DNA of 64,000 bases from contig JABAKD010000029.1 in NCBI GenBank assembly GCA_012845835.1, positions 816,970-880,969 on the forward strand, given 5' to 3'. Positions 34,283 through 44,059 of the stretch are shown piece after piece. The position numbers were made by a program, and so were the translations under genes. Each line of letters begins with the position of its first letter. Positions within the stretch are counted from its first letter, which is position 1. The notes below the pieces were generated by a model that was not told the origin of the DNA, did not search any database, and saw only the letters and a program-made list of their open reading frames with translations. The DNA comes from Undaria pinnatifida (Eukaryota > Sar > Phaeophyceae > Laminariales > Alariaceae).

Positions 34283-34441
34283 CAGTGCGGTATTATTTAG
34301 TGCGGATACCCATTTTAGTACGGTTAAAACTGCTTGTCGCGACGTTATATTGTTGAAATAATATCTATTTATCCTTAGTTAGTGCTGTTACCCACCTTAG
34401 TGCGTCTGACAAGGCCCCGCACTAAAAAGTGGCCACGACTG
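34283..34441. mobile_element. pogo/Tc1-mariner-like MITE, decayed
   Basis: The right end reads ...CCGCACTAAAAAGTGGCCACGACTG followed by TA, and the left end starts CAGTGCGG...TTTAGTGCGG. Read inward the ends match as CAGTCG.GG...TTTTTAGTGCGG, like pogo-type termini at TA sites. The left TA is missing. It lies 25 bp downstream of a splice donor, in a candidate first intron. Confidence 0.4.
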
Positions 34442-34465
34442 TATCATAGAACACTTGAACCACAC

Positions 34466-34599
34466 CTGATTTGTTCCCGCACTGCTAACAGTCGAGCCTC
34501 CTCAGCCAGCCGAGCAAGCAAGTCCTCGGGGAGGCACGTATCGCCGTGCTTCTTCACCAACGCCAGGATGTCTTCCTGGAGAGACAGAGCGCCAGCCAT
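34466..34599 (-). CDS. Candidate first exon, unrecognised protein
   Basis: Starts at ATG (34599) and reads MAGALSLQEDILALVKKHGD then TCLPEDLLARLAEEARLLAV, a clean amphipathic, helical N-terminus. The donor is ATCAG|GTGTGG at 34466, phase 2. No in-frame stop, balanced composition, and it stands out from neighbouring sequence. It may begin the gene that ends at 30161, but intermediate exons were not found. Confidence 0.5.
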
Positions 34600-35240
34600 G
34601 CTGCAGGAGCTAGCCGTCGAGCTATCGAGCTTCTACAGCAGGAAACTCCACTGGCAGCAGCAATGAATGGAGATGATTGAAGCAGTCGATCAGGAAATAG
34701 GGAGATTTGGAATTGCGCCGCATCTTCGAAAACGCCAAATAATTTTCAAAAATGTGAAACGGTCGCTCCCGCATGAACGAAACGAAAACGGTTTGTCGGT
34801 TTTGTCGTTGGTCGAAACGGATTGGACCGCTCTGCACCCTGCACCCGCCTGGCACCCTGATCCTGATCCCCCACACCTAGAGCTGATCACACCCGGACCT
34901 GAGCCCTCTAAGCTGATCCCGGGTATAAATAGCCACCGGCAGGGCCAACCAAGCACCCTGATCTCACACGCCGACCACATCGAGGGTCAGCCGCATCAAA
35001 TCGAGGGTCGCGCACAGCAGTACGAAGCAAGTTACTGGTACGTACCATCAGTCAGTCGGTTCGTCGCTTTTCTCTTGTGGCCCCCTCTTTGCTGAGTGTT
35101 GTTATCGTAACCCAGGGGCACAGCAGGCAGCAATGCGAGCGCCGTCGTAGCTCAAGTATCGCTCTGCAGTTCTGTCTCTCACGCTACAGAGTGCATCGTG
35201 ACGACAAGTAAACGTTTTCGTGACATATATTATAAAAAAT
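34600..35240. other. Upstream region of the 34599 start; no feature assigned
   Basis: Contains the likely 5' leader (34600-34670, CTGCTG-rich on the minus strand) and a CCTGATC-type short-repeat stretch at 34850-34930. No TATA-like box could be justified. Confidence 0.3.
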
Positions 35241-35261
35241 GAAAATACACTCCATCCAGCT

Positions 35262-35580
35262 GTGAGATCGAAGATTTCGTCGAAACTCATCTTTGCAAGC
35301 TGTGTGTGATACTCCGATCGCGCGCATTACGAGTTGTGTGAATAAAAAATGAAAATACACTCCAGCTGTGAGATCGAATATTTTGTCGAAACTCATCTTT
35401 GCAAGCTGTGTGTGATACTCCGATCGCGCGTATTACGGGTTGTGTGTCCTCATTAAGGATATAGGTCGGCGACTCCCCTTGCAACTACAGTGTAGCTACG
35501 ATCGTATCAGGGTCAACAGGATGATGTTAGGCAGTCTGTGCGCGGAAACTATAAAACTCGATTCTGAGGGGGACAAAATC
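35262..35580 (+). repeat. Two tandem foldback-family copies
   Basis: Copies of the arm GATCGAAGATTTCGTCGAAAC at 35262 and 35365 lie in direct orientation, each preceded by AAAAATGAAAATACACTCC. The second continues into the GTCGGCGACTCCCCTTG inner segment as at 478-680. Confidence 0.8.
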
Positions 35581-35639
35581 TGACAGCTGTGGAAGGAAAT
35601 GCATCAGGTTATCAATTGAATCCTGTAAGTCGAATATCC

Positions 35640-36765
35640 GGTGAGGGGAGGGCGGAGTTTTTAAGGACGTGGGGGCCTGATTTTGATCAAAAGGGGGGCG
35701 GGAGGGGGGGAGGGGGGGGGAGGGGACGGGTGGGGCAGGTCTATTTGTGCGTGGAAACTATAAATATTTCTTGTGGGGGAGGGAAGGAATGTGGCGGGGG
35801 GGGCCGGGGGCGGGGGGGGGGGGGCTTTAGGTCGCATAGATGTAGGGGTTGGCTATACGCGTGGTGCTAGGTCTAGGCGATGGTGCGGGTGGTGGGTGAA
35901 GAAGGGGGCTTTGGGGACGGGGGTGGGTGGGAATTGCAGCAGCGGCATGGACGGCTCTGAAACGATAACGAGGCGATATCCAGGGCGTGGAAGTGTTTAT
36001 TACTCGGGCGGATTTCGATAGTAGGTGGGGCGTTTAAGCAAGAGAAAGCGAGGGGAAGAAATTAAAAAAATAAAAATAAAAAAAGCAGGGAGGGGAGGGG
36101 GGGGGGGGGGGGAAGGGTTTTCAAGAGGTTTAGGTCACATATAATATTAAAATCAAGGATTTGGTCGACACTGATGTTCGCAACATTGTGGGTGATCCTC
36201 CGATCGCGCGTATTGATCATATATGTAGAGGCCTACTATACGCGCAGTGCTGGGTCTAGGCGATCGTGCGGGGTGTGGGGAAGGAGGGGGCGTTGGAGGG
36301 GGGGAGGGGAGATGAATGAAAGCTACGTCGTGGATGGCTAGAAAGATAATGACGTGATATCAATGGCTTATTAGTGTTTATTACTCTGGCCGAATTTCAA
36401 TTGTAAGTGGGACGTTTGAACGAACTGGGCGAGGAACAAAGGGGGGGGGAGAGAGATTAGTTGGAGCCACGGCATGGATGGCTAGATGGATAATGAGATG
36501 ATATCAGCTGGCTGGTAGTGTTTACTACTCTGGCAGATTTTGATTTCAGGTGGTGCGTTTAAACAAGAGGGATCGGAGGGGGGGGGGGGGGAAGCATTTC
36601 AATATGTGCGCGGAAACTATAAACCCTTGAAGGGGACGACTCTGGCAGATTTTGATTTCAGGTGGTGCGTTTAAACAAGAGGGATCGGGGGGGGGGGGGG
36701 GGGGGGGGGGGGGGAGCATTTCAATATGTGCGCGGAAACTATAAACCCTTGAATTATATATCAAC
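35640..36765 (+). repeat. G-run-rich diverged tandem array
   Basis: At least three diverged units share a GGCTAGATGGATAATGAGAT / GATATCA block, GTGTTTA(T/C)TACTC.GGC and a GTGGTGCGTTTAAACAAGAG block. These are separated by G runs of 12 to about 26 bases (near 35700, 36095, 36577 and 36687). The last unit is duplicated almost exactly (36520-36620 and 36638-36755). A third foldback-family arm lies at 36135-36230. Confidence 0.75.
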
Positions 36766-39192
36766 CGTTCAGCCCCTTCTCTTCTTGCAGCTACGCCTTT
36801 TGGGCGGAGTTAAGACACCCCCTGAGACTCTTTATAATAGTGCTACCTGCACATACGTACTCGTAGCTACGAGAGGCCCATCGTACGTTGCGCTCGCTCT
36901 GTTCACGTTGATAGTCACATACTCGGACAATGTACCAGCACCTTCAAGCACACACTTCACCAGCACCGCCGCACACAAGACACAGCATCGCGTCGACACC
37001 AAAAACGCGACGGGATTAATTCGAACACGAACTAAAGACGAACTAATATAGACAACTAGACTAAAAATATAACTACAGCTTTTTTATCAAGGCGACGGCA
37101 GGGGGGAGAGCCCTCCCTTACGTTTGACGTTTGGGCAGATCGCGCAGCAGCGGGAGAAGATGGCGCAGCAGCAGGGAGGGGCAGATAGATGGCTTTTTTC
37201 AATTTTTTATGAAAAAAAGTTGTACGAGCCAAGACTTGCACAGTCAGAAGCCGCATTAAGACCTGGGCTGGACATGTGCTGGCCTGCGACATTCGGAGGG
37301 GGGGGGTATGCCAACAGTAGGAACAGATTGCGAGATGCCGGGTACCAGGCGGCAGGCAGGTGCTTAACTTCGGGTAAGATTCCAATGATAAAATGGTTCC
37401 TTCCAATCGATGCGGACGATACAGTTTCTATTGTGCACATAGTCTAGTGGTATAGTCTAGGCCGCAACCATATATTTTGGAATCGTGCCTAAAAATAACA
37501 ATATCGTCCTGTTGACCCCGGTAGCATTCAGAGGAGGAGTCATACGCAGGCCTTTATCCTCCACGTGGACCGAAGTATCACCGACACACGTTGCAAATTG
37601 GACATCGACGGATCGGGAAAACTCACAGCTCTCACCATACATACGCTGTATTCTTCAACGAAAAAGTTTAATCCAAACGGCAAAAAAAAATCGGGACTTA
37701 CGACTCGGAACTAGAATAGGACAATTGTTGCAGTTCTAAACGAATGAAGGATTCAAGATACCGCTGCCAGTGCGCGGATGTACAAAGGAATTCTGCAACA
37801 ACAGAGACACCATGACGGTTCGGTACAAGAGTACGACTCAAAGCCGCTAACCAAGGGTGACACCGAAGCACAAAGACGAAACGAGACGAAACAATAACCG
37901 GTTTCGTGTTGAAACTTCACACTTTGATTGAATAGCAGCTATTATTAATAGAGATTATACCTCTCTGACCGACTACAGCTACAGCAGTTTCACGTTTACA
38001 GGAAGCGCTGCGACAGAGACGAAATCGAAAAGGCTACTACTGTATTACTGGTAGAAGCCGCTGGCTCAACTCGGATTGGCACCGTAACGACGTTCCCGCC
38101 GCTGAACACAACACACAAACCACAAAATACAAACCAGAACCGTCTAGTCGAAAACCGCAAAAACAAAAAACTCTACAGTGGGCGAAAACCTCACAACCTC
38201 GGAACAGCAGCAGCTGACGTGGCACCTAGTACGTCGAAGGGGGAAACTGAAAACTGAAGGGGAAAAAACAGTATGGAAATGTACAATCCATTGTGTAGTG
38301 TGTGAAACGGAGGAGCTACAAGAAAAGCGTCGTAGCGCCTGAGAGGCCAACTAGAACACCAGGTCACGCTTGGCGCACCCATAAAGCTGCGCGACGGAGA
38401 CTGCCGACCATTCCTCCTACTACAGAGGGTGGTCGGCGGTACTAATGCTGCACAACGCGGTCAGTTTTCTCAATTAGACCATACACAAGTTTTGGCGGTC
38501 TCCTGTAGCGCTAGTATGCGCCAGCCAACAATATCGGCAGTATACCGGACGCCGGTACTACTGGGTAAAGTACCGATACTGGTACTAGTATAGCGGGTTC
38601 GAGTCGTGCAACGCGATCTCGCCGGCATTAAACCGGCAATAGGCACTACTCAACAGGCACTATAGAGGGACCACTACTGTATTGGTAGCTAAAAGTAAGG
38701 ACTCGTAGCTATCTAGCTATGCAAGGCTATGCTTGGGCCATGCTAGGCTAATTAGATCATATAAGTCACGTACAGTTGTTATTTACGTATCCGTTATCTA
38801 CCCGCTCCGCTCAAAACTTGCATGTGTGATGGTACTGAGCTGGATCTACAGACCAAACGCTAAAAATACCAGGCTGAGAAATATCATACCAGGTGCGAAT
38901 AAGCCAGGGTGGGAAAACATTATGTCAAGGCCAGAAGGGGTGGGGTGTGGGGGGTAGACAGTTGCACCCCTCTAAAAATCCGGCAAAGTATTCACAGAAA
39001 CTACAGCAATACAAAATACACCATCTTACGGTGGGGGTAGGAGGCTACACCCCTAAAAAATTACAGTAAACCATTAACAACCACTGCCGGTAGACTATCA
39101 AAAAGCGGCATCTCAGCATCTAATTCGAGCAACTACAGAACAAAGCAAACGACATTTCTATGCCTAACGAGCACCGGATCCGCTAGAAATAT
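36766..39192. other. No gene supported
   Basis: Open frames are short or compositionally odd. Short CAGTAC/GTACCAGG-type repeats and a bicycle of CTATAGAGGGACCACTACTG occur near 38500-38700. The left part of the BRAP2-like gene's 3' untranslated region should lie just below 39193. Confidence 0.4.
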
Positions 39193-39378
39193 CTATCTGT
39201 TTGGTTTGGCACCGCCACCCCCGCGATTTCTTGTGTTGGTTCTCTCTCTCAGCCGGCGCGCGAGCCTTTGCCTCTCCGTCTCCTTTCCCCCTCCCCTCCC
39301 ACCGCCAGCTGGCGCTGCACCTTCCCCCATCACCACCGAGCCTCCGACAAGTTCTTCACGCCGGGGGCTTGACTTCAC
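39193..39378 (-). CDS. BRAP2-like, last exon: basic tail
   Basis: Acceptor GGTTGCAG before 39378, phase 0. Encodes VKSSPRREELVGGSVVMGEG, a Gly-rich spacer, then TERQRLARRLRERTNTRNRG and a TAG at 39193-39195. BRAP2/Etp1 proteins end with a similar G-(S/T)-v-V motif and a Lys/Arg-rich tail. Confidence 0.75.
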   Translation of the reverse strand: MKSSPRREELVGGSVVMGEGAAPAGGGRGGGKETERQRLARRLRERTNTRNRGGGGAKPNR

Positions 39379-39954
39379 CTGCAACCGTTTCCAAGGCCAG
39401 ACAGATCAGATGACTGCTCATCATCTATGCTCCATGTACTTCGGAGTACATAAATGCGTGGTCTATATACAATCTGCAGGGTCTACATCGTGTTGCCTGG
39501 TGGGAGCGGTATGACCTGCAATGACCTAGGACATGCTCCCTCGGTTGGACCTATACTACACAGATCCCGGACAACAAATCATAACGACAGACATACAGAG
39601 GATGTAGACGATGTACAAACGATCAATTAATATTCTGTCAGATGTCCGAAGCGTTTACGATTCGTTTCGGAAACCAACGAAAGCGCGACGTTAGGAGCTG
39701 TACGACATGGGCGCAGCTTGCTGATACTCGAACTGCTCAACGCTCGTCCTACCTAGGCGGTCCATAAGATCGAACTTCTCGTGTTATTGGCGCCAAAAAA
39801 AGGCCTCCAAAACGGTATAGGAACCCCCAAAAACGCACAGCAAAACCCCTCAAAAACGGCACCCACGTTTTTGGGGATGAAGTGTCATTTTCGCATTGTT
39901 AAGAGGGTCAAGACGCCCACACATACTCGAAAGAAAGCAACATCATGCTATTGA

Positions 39955-40020
39955 TCTCCTCCGGCGCTTTGAGGGAAAAAAGGAGGTCTTGCAGCAAAAC
40001 CGCCATCAATACAAGACGCT
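39955..40020 (-). repeat. Partial duplicate of the coiled-coil exon end
   Basis: A minus-strand segment reading LLQDLLFSLKAPEE mirrors MQDLRFFLKAQEE of the exon at 40060-40242, and similarity continues about 50 bp into the intron. The donor GT of the original (GAG|GTCAG) reads GAGATCAA here, so the copy should not be spliced. Confidence 0.65.
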
Positions 40021-40059
40021 CACACACTATATCTGAAGGAAGCAGCGCCAGCAACTGAC

Positions 40060-40242
40060 CTCTTCCTGCGCTTTGAGGAAAAAGCGGAGATCTTGCATTT
40101 GCCCCTCCAGCTCCAGCATCTGCTGCTCGCACAGCCGCTTGGCCTCCATGGTCTCCTCTTTCAAACGGCTGACCGCTTGCTTTTGCTTCCTTTGCTCCAA
40201 CACCAGGGCACGGTTTTCCGATCGCACCCGGCAGGCGGCCTC
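40060..40242 (-). CDS. BRAP2-like, coiled-coil exon
   Basis: Acceptor TTGTCAACAG, donor GAG|GTCAGT; 183 nt, phase 0/0. Encodes a continuous heptad-like helix with SENRALVLEQRKQKQAVSRL and LELEGQMQDLRFFLKAQEE. The last part matches the conserved eLqeQ.rDlmf.le.q end of the BRAP2 coiled coil. Confidence 0.82.
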
Positions 40243-40740
40243 CTGTTGACAACATGGGTTCATTCATGGAACTTAATTCAGCACAACTGAGGACGTCATA
40301 ATTAGCAGTAGCGGCAGCAGCAGCAGCATTCAGGCAGTCAAAACGGTCGAAAGAGCGAAGTCAGCTGGGGTGCACTCTGGTGCGAGAAACAAGCTACCGG
40401 GTAAATATGTATTTGACCACGGGCACAGACTGCCGCGGCTTCTGGTCACACCACGGCGTCACGCGTTCATTGATAAAAACTAGCGCATGTGAGAACATCA
40501 ACGTCGTCATCATCATTATTCGGGCAGCCAAGATAGTCGAAATGGCGGAAGCAGAAGGAGGGGGGTGGGGGGGGTCTACTCCAAGAACAATCATGGCATG
40601 AAACTGATCGCGGGCACAACGTACGCTTGCCCCGCTCGCGGCGTTGCCAGACGCGACGTTCTGCCACGTACTGTACACCCTGATAGCACCGATCCAAGAA
40701 AATAACGATCAGCACGATGACGAACAAGTAGTTTGCCTAC

Positions 40741-40810
40741 CTCGTCCTCCCGAAAGGTGGCGACTAACCCCTGATACCTCAACGAGAACGCCTCCACGTC
40801 CAGCCTTAAC
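40741..40810 (-). CDS. BRAP2-like, alternative coiled-coil exon (copy 2)
   Basis: Acceptor TATTTTCTAG, donor GAG|GTAGGC; 70 nt, phase 2 in, 0 out. Encodes LRLDVEAFSLRYQGLVATFR + EDE, a duplicate of the 3' part of the exon at 40927-41098. It enters and leaves in the same phases as that exon, so only one of the two can be used in a transcript. Confidence 0.5.
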
Positions 40811-40926
40811 CTAGAAAATACGTCTACAAGGCGTTTCTCGGGGTAGGCGCAAAGCTGACAACGACGTGCCCCCTCTACCTAGCGGCATGACCCCATAGAG
40901 TGTACGATAATGTGTAGTGCGCTTGC

Positions 40927-41098
40927 CTCATCCTCTCGCAAGCTGGTGAGTATCCCCTCGTACTTCAACGAGAACGCCTCCACCTCTAGCCTCAGCCTGG
41001 CAACTTCCACCCGCTCCTCCTCGCTGAGGCCCTCGTCGGCCGGGGCGTTAGCCTCAGCGTCCACAGCGATGGCCGTGGCAATCAGACCCTCGAAATAC
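40927..41098 (-). CDS. BRAP2-like, coiled-coil exon with GC donor (copy 1)
   Basis: Acceptor CCGTAAACAG, phase 2. Encodes YFEGLIATAIAVDAEANAPA then EEERVEVARLRLEVEAFSLK and ILTSLREDE, the family's QR.YFE region and helix. The donor is GAG|GCAAGC, a GC-type 5' splice site with otherwise perfect consensus. If it is not used, the frame ends 15 codons on. Confidence 0.78.
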
Positions 41099-41341
41099 CT
41101 GTTTACGGGGCGGGGCGAAAATTGAAAGTCAAACAGCCGCGACGATGTCGATGGGTGCGGGTGTTCAGCGAGGTCACATTAAAAGGGTAGCAAAAACAAC
41201 TTCCTGACCTGGCCAAAGGCTTTCACTACGCCACAGAACCCACATCTCGAAAAAAAATGACGGCCTACTAGGTGCAAGTCATGCGGAGGATAAATTCGTC
41301 AACTGCTGTGGTCACAGCAGTACAGCAAGTATTTATCGCAC

Positions 41342-41442
41342 CTTTGCTGCTCCTGCAGCTGCTTGGCGACCAGAGCCTCGTATTCGCGAGAGACCACGGC
41401 CGCCTTCAGGGAATCCGTGTGCCCGTACTCGTCAAAGAAGCC
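41342..41442 (-). CDS. BRAP2-like exon: start of coiled coil
   Basis: Acceptor CTCTAATGTGCAG, donor AAAG|GTGCGA; 101 nt, phase 0 in, 2 out. Encodes GFFDEYGHTDSLKAAVVSRE and YEALVAKQLQEQQ, corresponding to the EY..LL.sQLesQR segment of BRAP2. Joined to the next exon it completes QQR-YFE. Confidence 0.82.
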
Positions 41443-41705
41443 CTGCACATTAGAGGCAAACGATCACCCACGAAACGCGGATCAAGGCATCAGAGTGACA
41501 AAAGAACTATCAATTGTTTTCGAGGATATAAAAAGTGACACAATTAATTAAAACCTACTGGCATGTTTTTTCGGGCGACACTGGGAGGCAAAGGACCATC
41601 GACGAAACGTGACAGAAAAACGTCAAATATATTCGAGAGTTGAAAAAATCAAACAAATCCTTGTAAGCATTGCATGTCCTGATGGGGGAACCAAATCCTT
41701 ACCAG

Positions 41706-41960
41706 TAGCTCCCACCTCTGAATATCACCGTGGGGAGCAATACCGTACATCTCCACCTCCAGCCACCACTACCACCGCCACCGCCAATAGAGAAATAAAC
41801 GTGATACCTCTTACCTCTGAATACAACGATGGTGAACTATGCCCCGCATTGCCATCCCCACCACTACTCAGGAGCGAAAACTACATTATACCATTCATAG
41901 CTCTCACCTCTGAATATAACGGTGGGGAATTTTCTCGCGCACTTCCACCACCACCACCGT
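41706..41960 (-). repeat. Threefold tandem duplication of an exon end with its 5' splice site
   Basis: Three units of about 97 bp each contain TATTCAGAG followed by GTGAGAG (41907), GTAAGAG (41814) or GTGGGAG (near 41712). The first is the end of the exon at 41908-42139. The second, 41815-41880, is bounded by TAATGTAG and reads open in phase 0 (22 codons, FSLLSSGGDGNAG..LYSE), so it could be a mini-exon. The third has an in-frame stop. Confidence 0.8.
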
Positions 41961-42139
41961 CAACGCCACCAGTAGCCCCTCCCTCCGCTCGGGAAGCCGT
42001 CCCAAGTCTCCACCCCGGGTGTTCCCCCCTATCTCCACCCCTGCCTGTATCATGCGACGGTATTAGATGCCCACGCAGCGCTCGATGTGTGTAACAGTCG
42101 CCTCTGTAGTCCCATACGCGTCCGGTGCTTAGCTCCAGG
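41908..42139 (-). CDS. BRAP2-like exon: end of UBP zinc-finger region
   Basis: Acceptor CACCCTCGACAG, donor GAG|GTGAGAG; 232 nt, phase 2 in, 0 out. Begins LELSTGRVWDYRGDCYTHRA, the hallmark that follows the UBP finger in BRAP2 proteins (L.t.rVWDY.gD.YvHR). A Gly-rich linker follows. Confidence 0.88.
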
Positions 42140-42214
42140 CTGTCGAGGGTGGGGGAAAGGGGCAGCGAGGGAGGGGGGGGGGTGTACTCATTGTATGCAC
42201 AGCAGTAGTCGGAT

Positions 42215-42405
42215 GACGATAGACCCTTGCGCTCCTACGATGCTGGCATGGAGCACGTCGGGTTCTTATCGACCAGGCAGACTCCGCTTGCACCAAGGTT
42301 CGGCGAGTCGCATGAAGGGCGAACTGCACCCTACCAAGAACCACTTGTGAGGCGTACTTCGGCATACTGTGCGTAGTTGCACATGGGTGACAGCTTCGAA
42401 TCAAT
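42215..42405 (+). repeat. Dispersed repeat, copy 1
   Basis: About 190 bp sharing TCGACCAGGCAGAC, GAGTCGCATGAAGGG and GGTGACAGCTTCG.ATCAAT with 63005-63207 (inverted). Lies in an intron of the BRAP2-like gene. Nature unknown. Confidence 0.75.
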
Positions 42406-42484
42406 CCATTTGTTTTTTGGTGTAGCCACTTCCAGACACAACAATGAGGACACCGTGCACCTGCCTCGTGGGCGCCTTACCACG

Positions 42485-42523
42485 TAGATACTACGTGATA
42501 CTACGTGATACTACGTGATACCA
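42485..42523 (+). repeat. 11-bp tandem repeat with palindromic core
   Basis: GATACTACGTG repeated about four times. Confidence 0.9.
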
Positions 42524-43124
42524 CCCCCCTTACGTGGAGCTAGGGTTCTTCCCTGCGCAATATAGAGTAACTCGACCACCATCTCGGTTACCGCCAAAAC
42601 ACATACAGTACGAGAAAAAAAAGGCGGAATCATACCCTGTTTGTCTAGCTCACGTAGTGAGAGGTGTCTCTTACAGCGTCGTTGCCAATCGACGCCAACC
42701 CCAGCAGCGCAGCAGCAACAGCAGCAGCGCGCGGGGAGGGGGGGGGGGGTAACGCAGGGCCTGGGGGTGGGCCCGTAAAATGGCCGCTCAAAGCTGCAAT
42801 TCTCCGGCTGGTGGCAAGAAATGCCCAAATAAACTTCACCTCAACGCGAAAATGTTAGGGTGAATCAAGTCCTATAAAGATGAACCCTTTCGGAGTTTCA
42901 GGAGGGAAGACTAGAAAAGTCGACTGTTTGCGATAAAAAAGCCAACCCAAAATTCGATCAAATAATTCTCCCGAGCGAACTTTGAAGGGAGAATTTGACG
43001 GCTTCAATACTATTGTCCTTCGAACCAAGTTTTCCATTCCTACTCCTACCCAACCAAATTTGGCATCCCGCAGACACACTAATACGGAACACGCCTCTCC
43101 CACACCTGTGTGCTGCGTATCTAC

Positions 43125-43252
43125 CTGTAGGTGTGGCGCGAAAGGCTGAAGTGCCGATTCGCGTGCTCTTCCGTGTAACGGCCGCATCCGATGTGGCCGC
43201 AGACCATGCAGATCCAGAGATTGTGCGCGATGCGGCAGGTTTCGCAGTTCAA
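43125..43252 (-). CDS. BRAP2-like exon: UBP-type zinc finger
   Basis: Acceptor CCATGCCGCCAG, donor ACAG|GTAGAT; 128 nt, phase 0 in, 2 out. Encodes LNCETCRIAHNLWICMVCGH then IGCGRYTEEHANRHF and SRHTY: C-x2-C, C-x2-C-G-x2-G-C-G-R-Y and the His ligands of a ubiquitin-binding ZnF-UBP. Joined to the next exon it gives HTYS-LELSTGRVWDY. Confidence 0.92.
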
Positions 43253-43702
43253 CTGGCGGCATGGGCACACAAGGCAGTCAGTATTAAAACAACAGCATAC
43301 AGGTACCACTAGGTACCGGTATGGCAGTGAAATGGTATATGTGGCCCAACACGCCAACAAAGTCAGTCACCATGGTAGGCCAGGAGGCCACCACGCCCTC
43401 AAGCCAAACGAAATAGTCATCGTCATCAATGAACGACTAGGAAGAAAGGGTACTTTTACTCCTAAGAAAAAGCTTGCGCCTGTCTTGCGACCAAGGGCCC
43501 GACCACGGTGACGAGTTCATGTGAAAAACAACAACAACAACAACAACAACGAAAACAAAAATAATGATTTACACCGTAATCTAGAAGCATCGCGGAGACA
43601 ACGCCGACTCCTAACCAACAGCAACACGTCGGACAGCGAGGCAAACCGCAGCACAAACATACCCCTCCACTCCCCCCCACCTGTACCCTCACCGTCCCTT
43701 AC

Positions 43703-43790
43703 CACATCAGGGGCACCCTCCATCGCCACGTTGAGCGATCGACAAACGCGGCAGTTGGAACCCTTCCACATCACCACGTTCAAGGCGGGC
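43703..43790 (-). CDS. BRAP2-like exon: second half of RING
   Basis: Encodes VVMWKGSNCRVCRSLNVAME and GAPDV before donor GTG|GTAAGGG at 43703. N-C-R-V-C matches the last Cys pair of the BRAP2 RING (w..s.CPVCR). The start is uncertain; one acceptor that keeps the frame is GGCGAG near 43800. The reading frame is continuous with the upstream exon, so the intron between them is not proven. Confidence 0.65.
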
Positions 43791-44059
43791 CCACCTCGCC
43801 GCCGCACGCCCTCTTCACCCCATCCCCCCTCTTCCATCAACCACCCATCCGGTTTCTCTTCCCCGTCCCCATGGGAACCCCTCATGACGGGCCTGCCCCT
43901 CATATCGGACCCAATGGGCTCCCCAACGCTCCCATCGCCGACACCTTCGCCCTTCCTTTCCGGGTCGCCCCTGATTGACGCGGGCTTCGAAGCGGGGGGG
44001 GGGCTGCAGCCTGGCCTATCGTCGATACAGTCGGTGTGGTGATGATGACGTGGTCCAGT

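Noticed and set aside
37428-37470. TAGTCTAGTGGTATAGTCTAG, like the D-arm of a tRNA
   Set aside because: No B-box or acceptor stem follows.
39410-39640. Weak similarity to 58075-58460 (GATCTG..GTC.A.ATC.TGTTGCC, CA.AACGACAGA.ATA)
   Set aside because: Similarity is too patchy by eye to define borders; a pairwise alignment would be needed.
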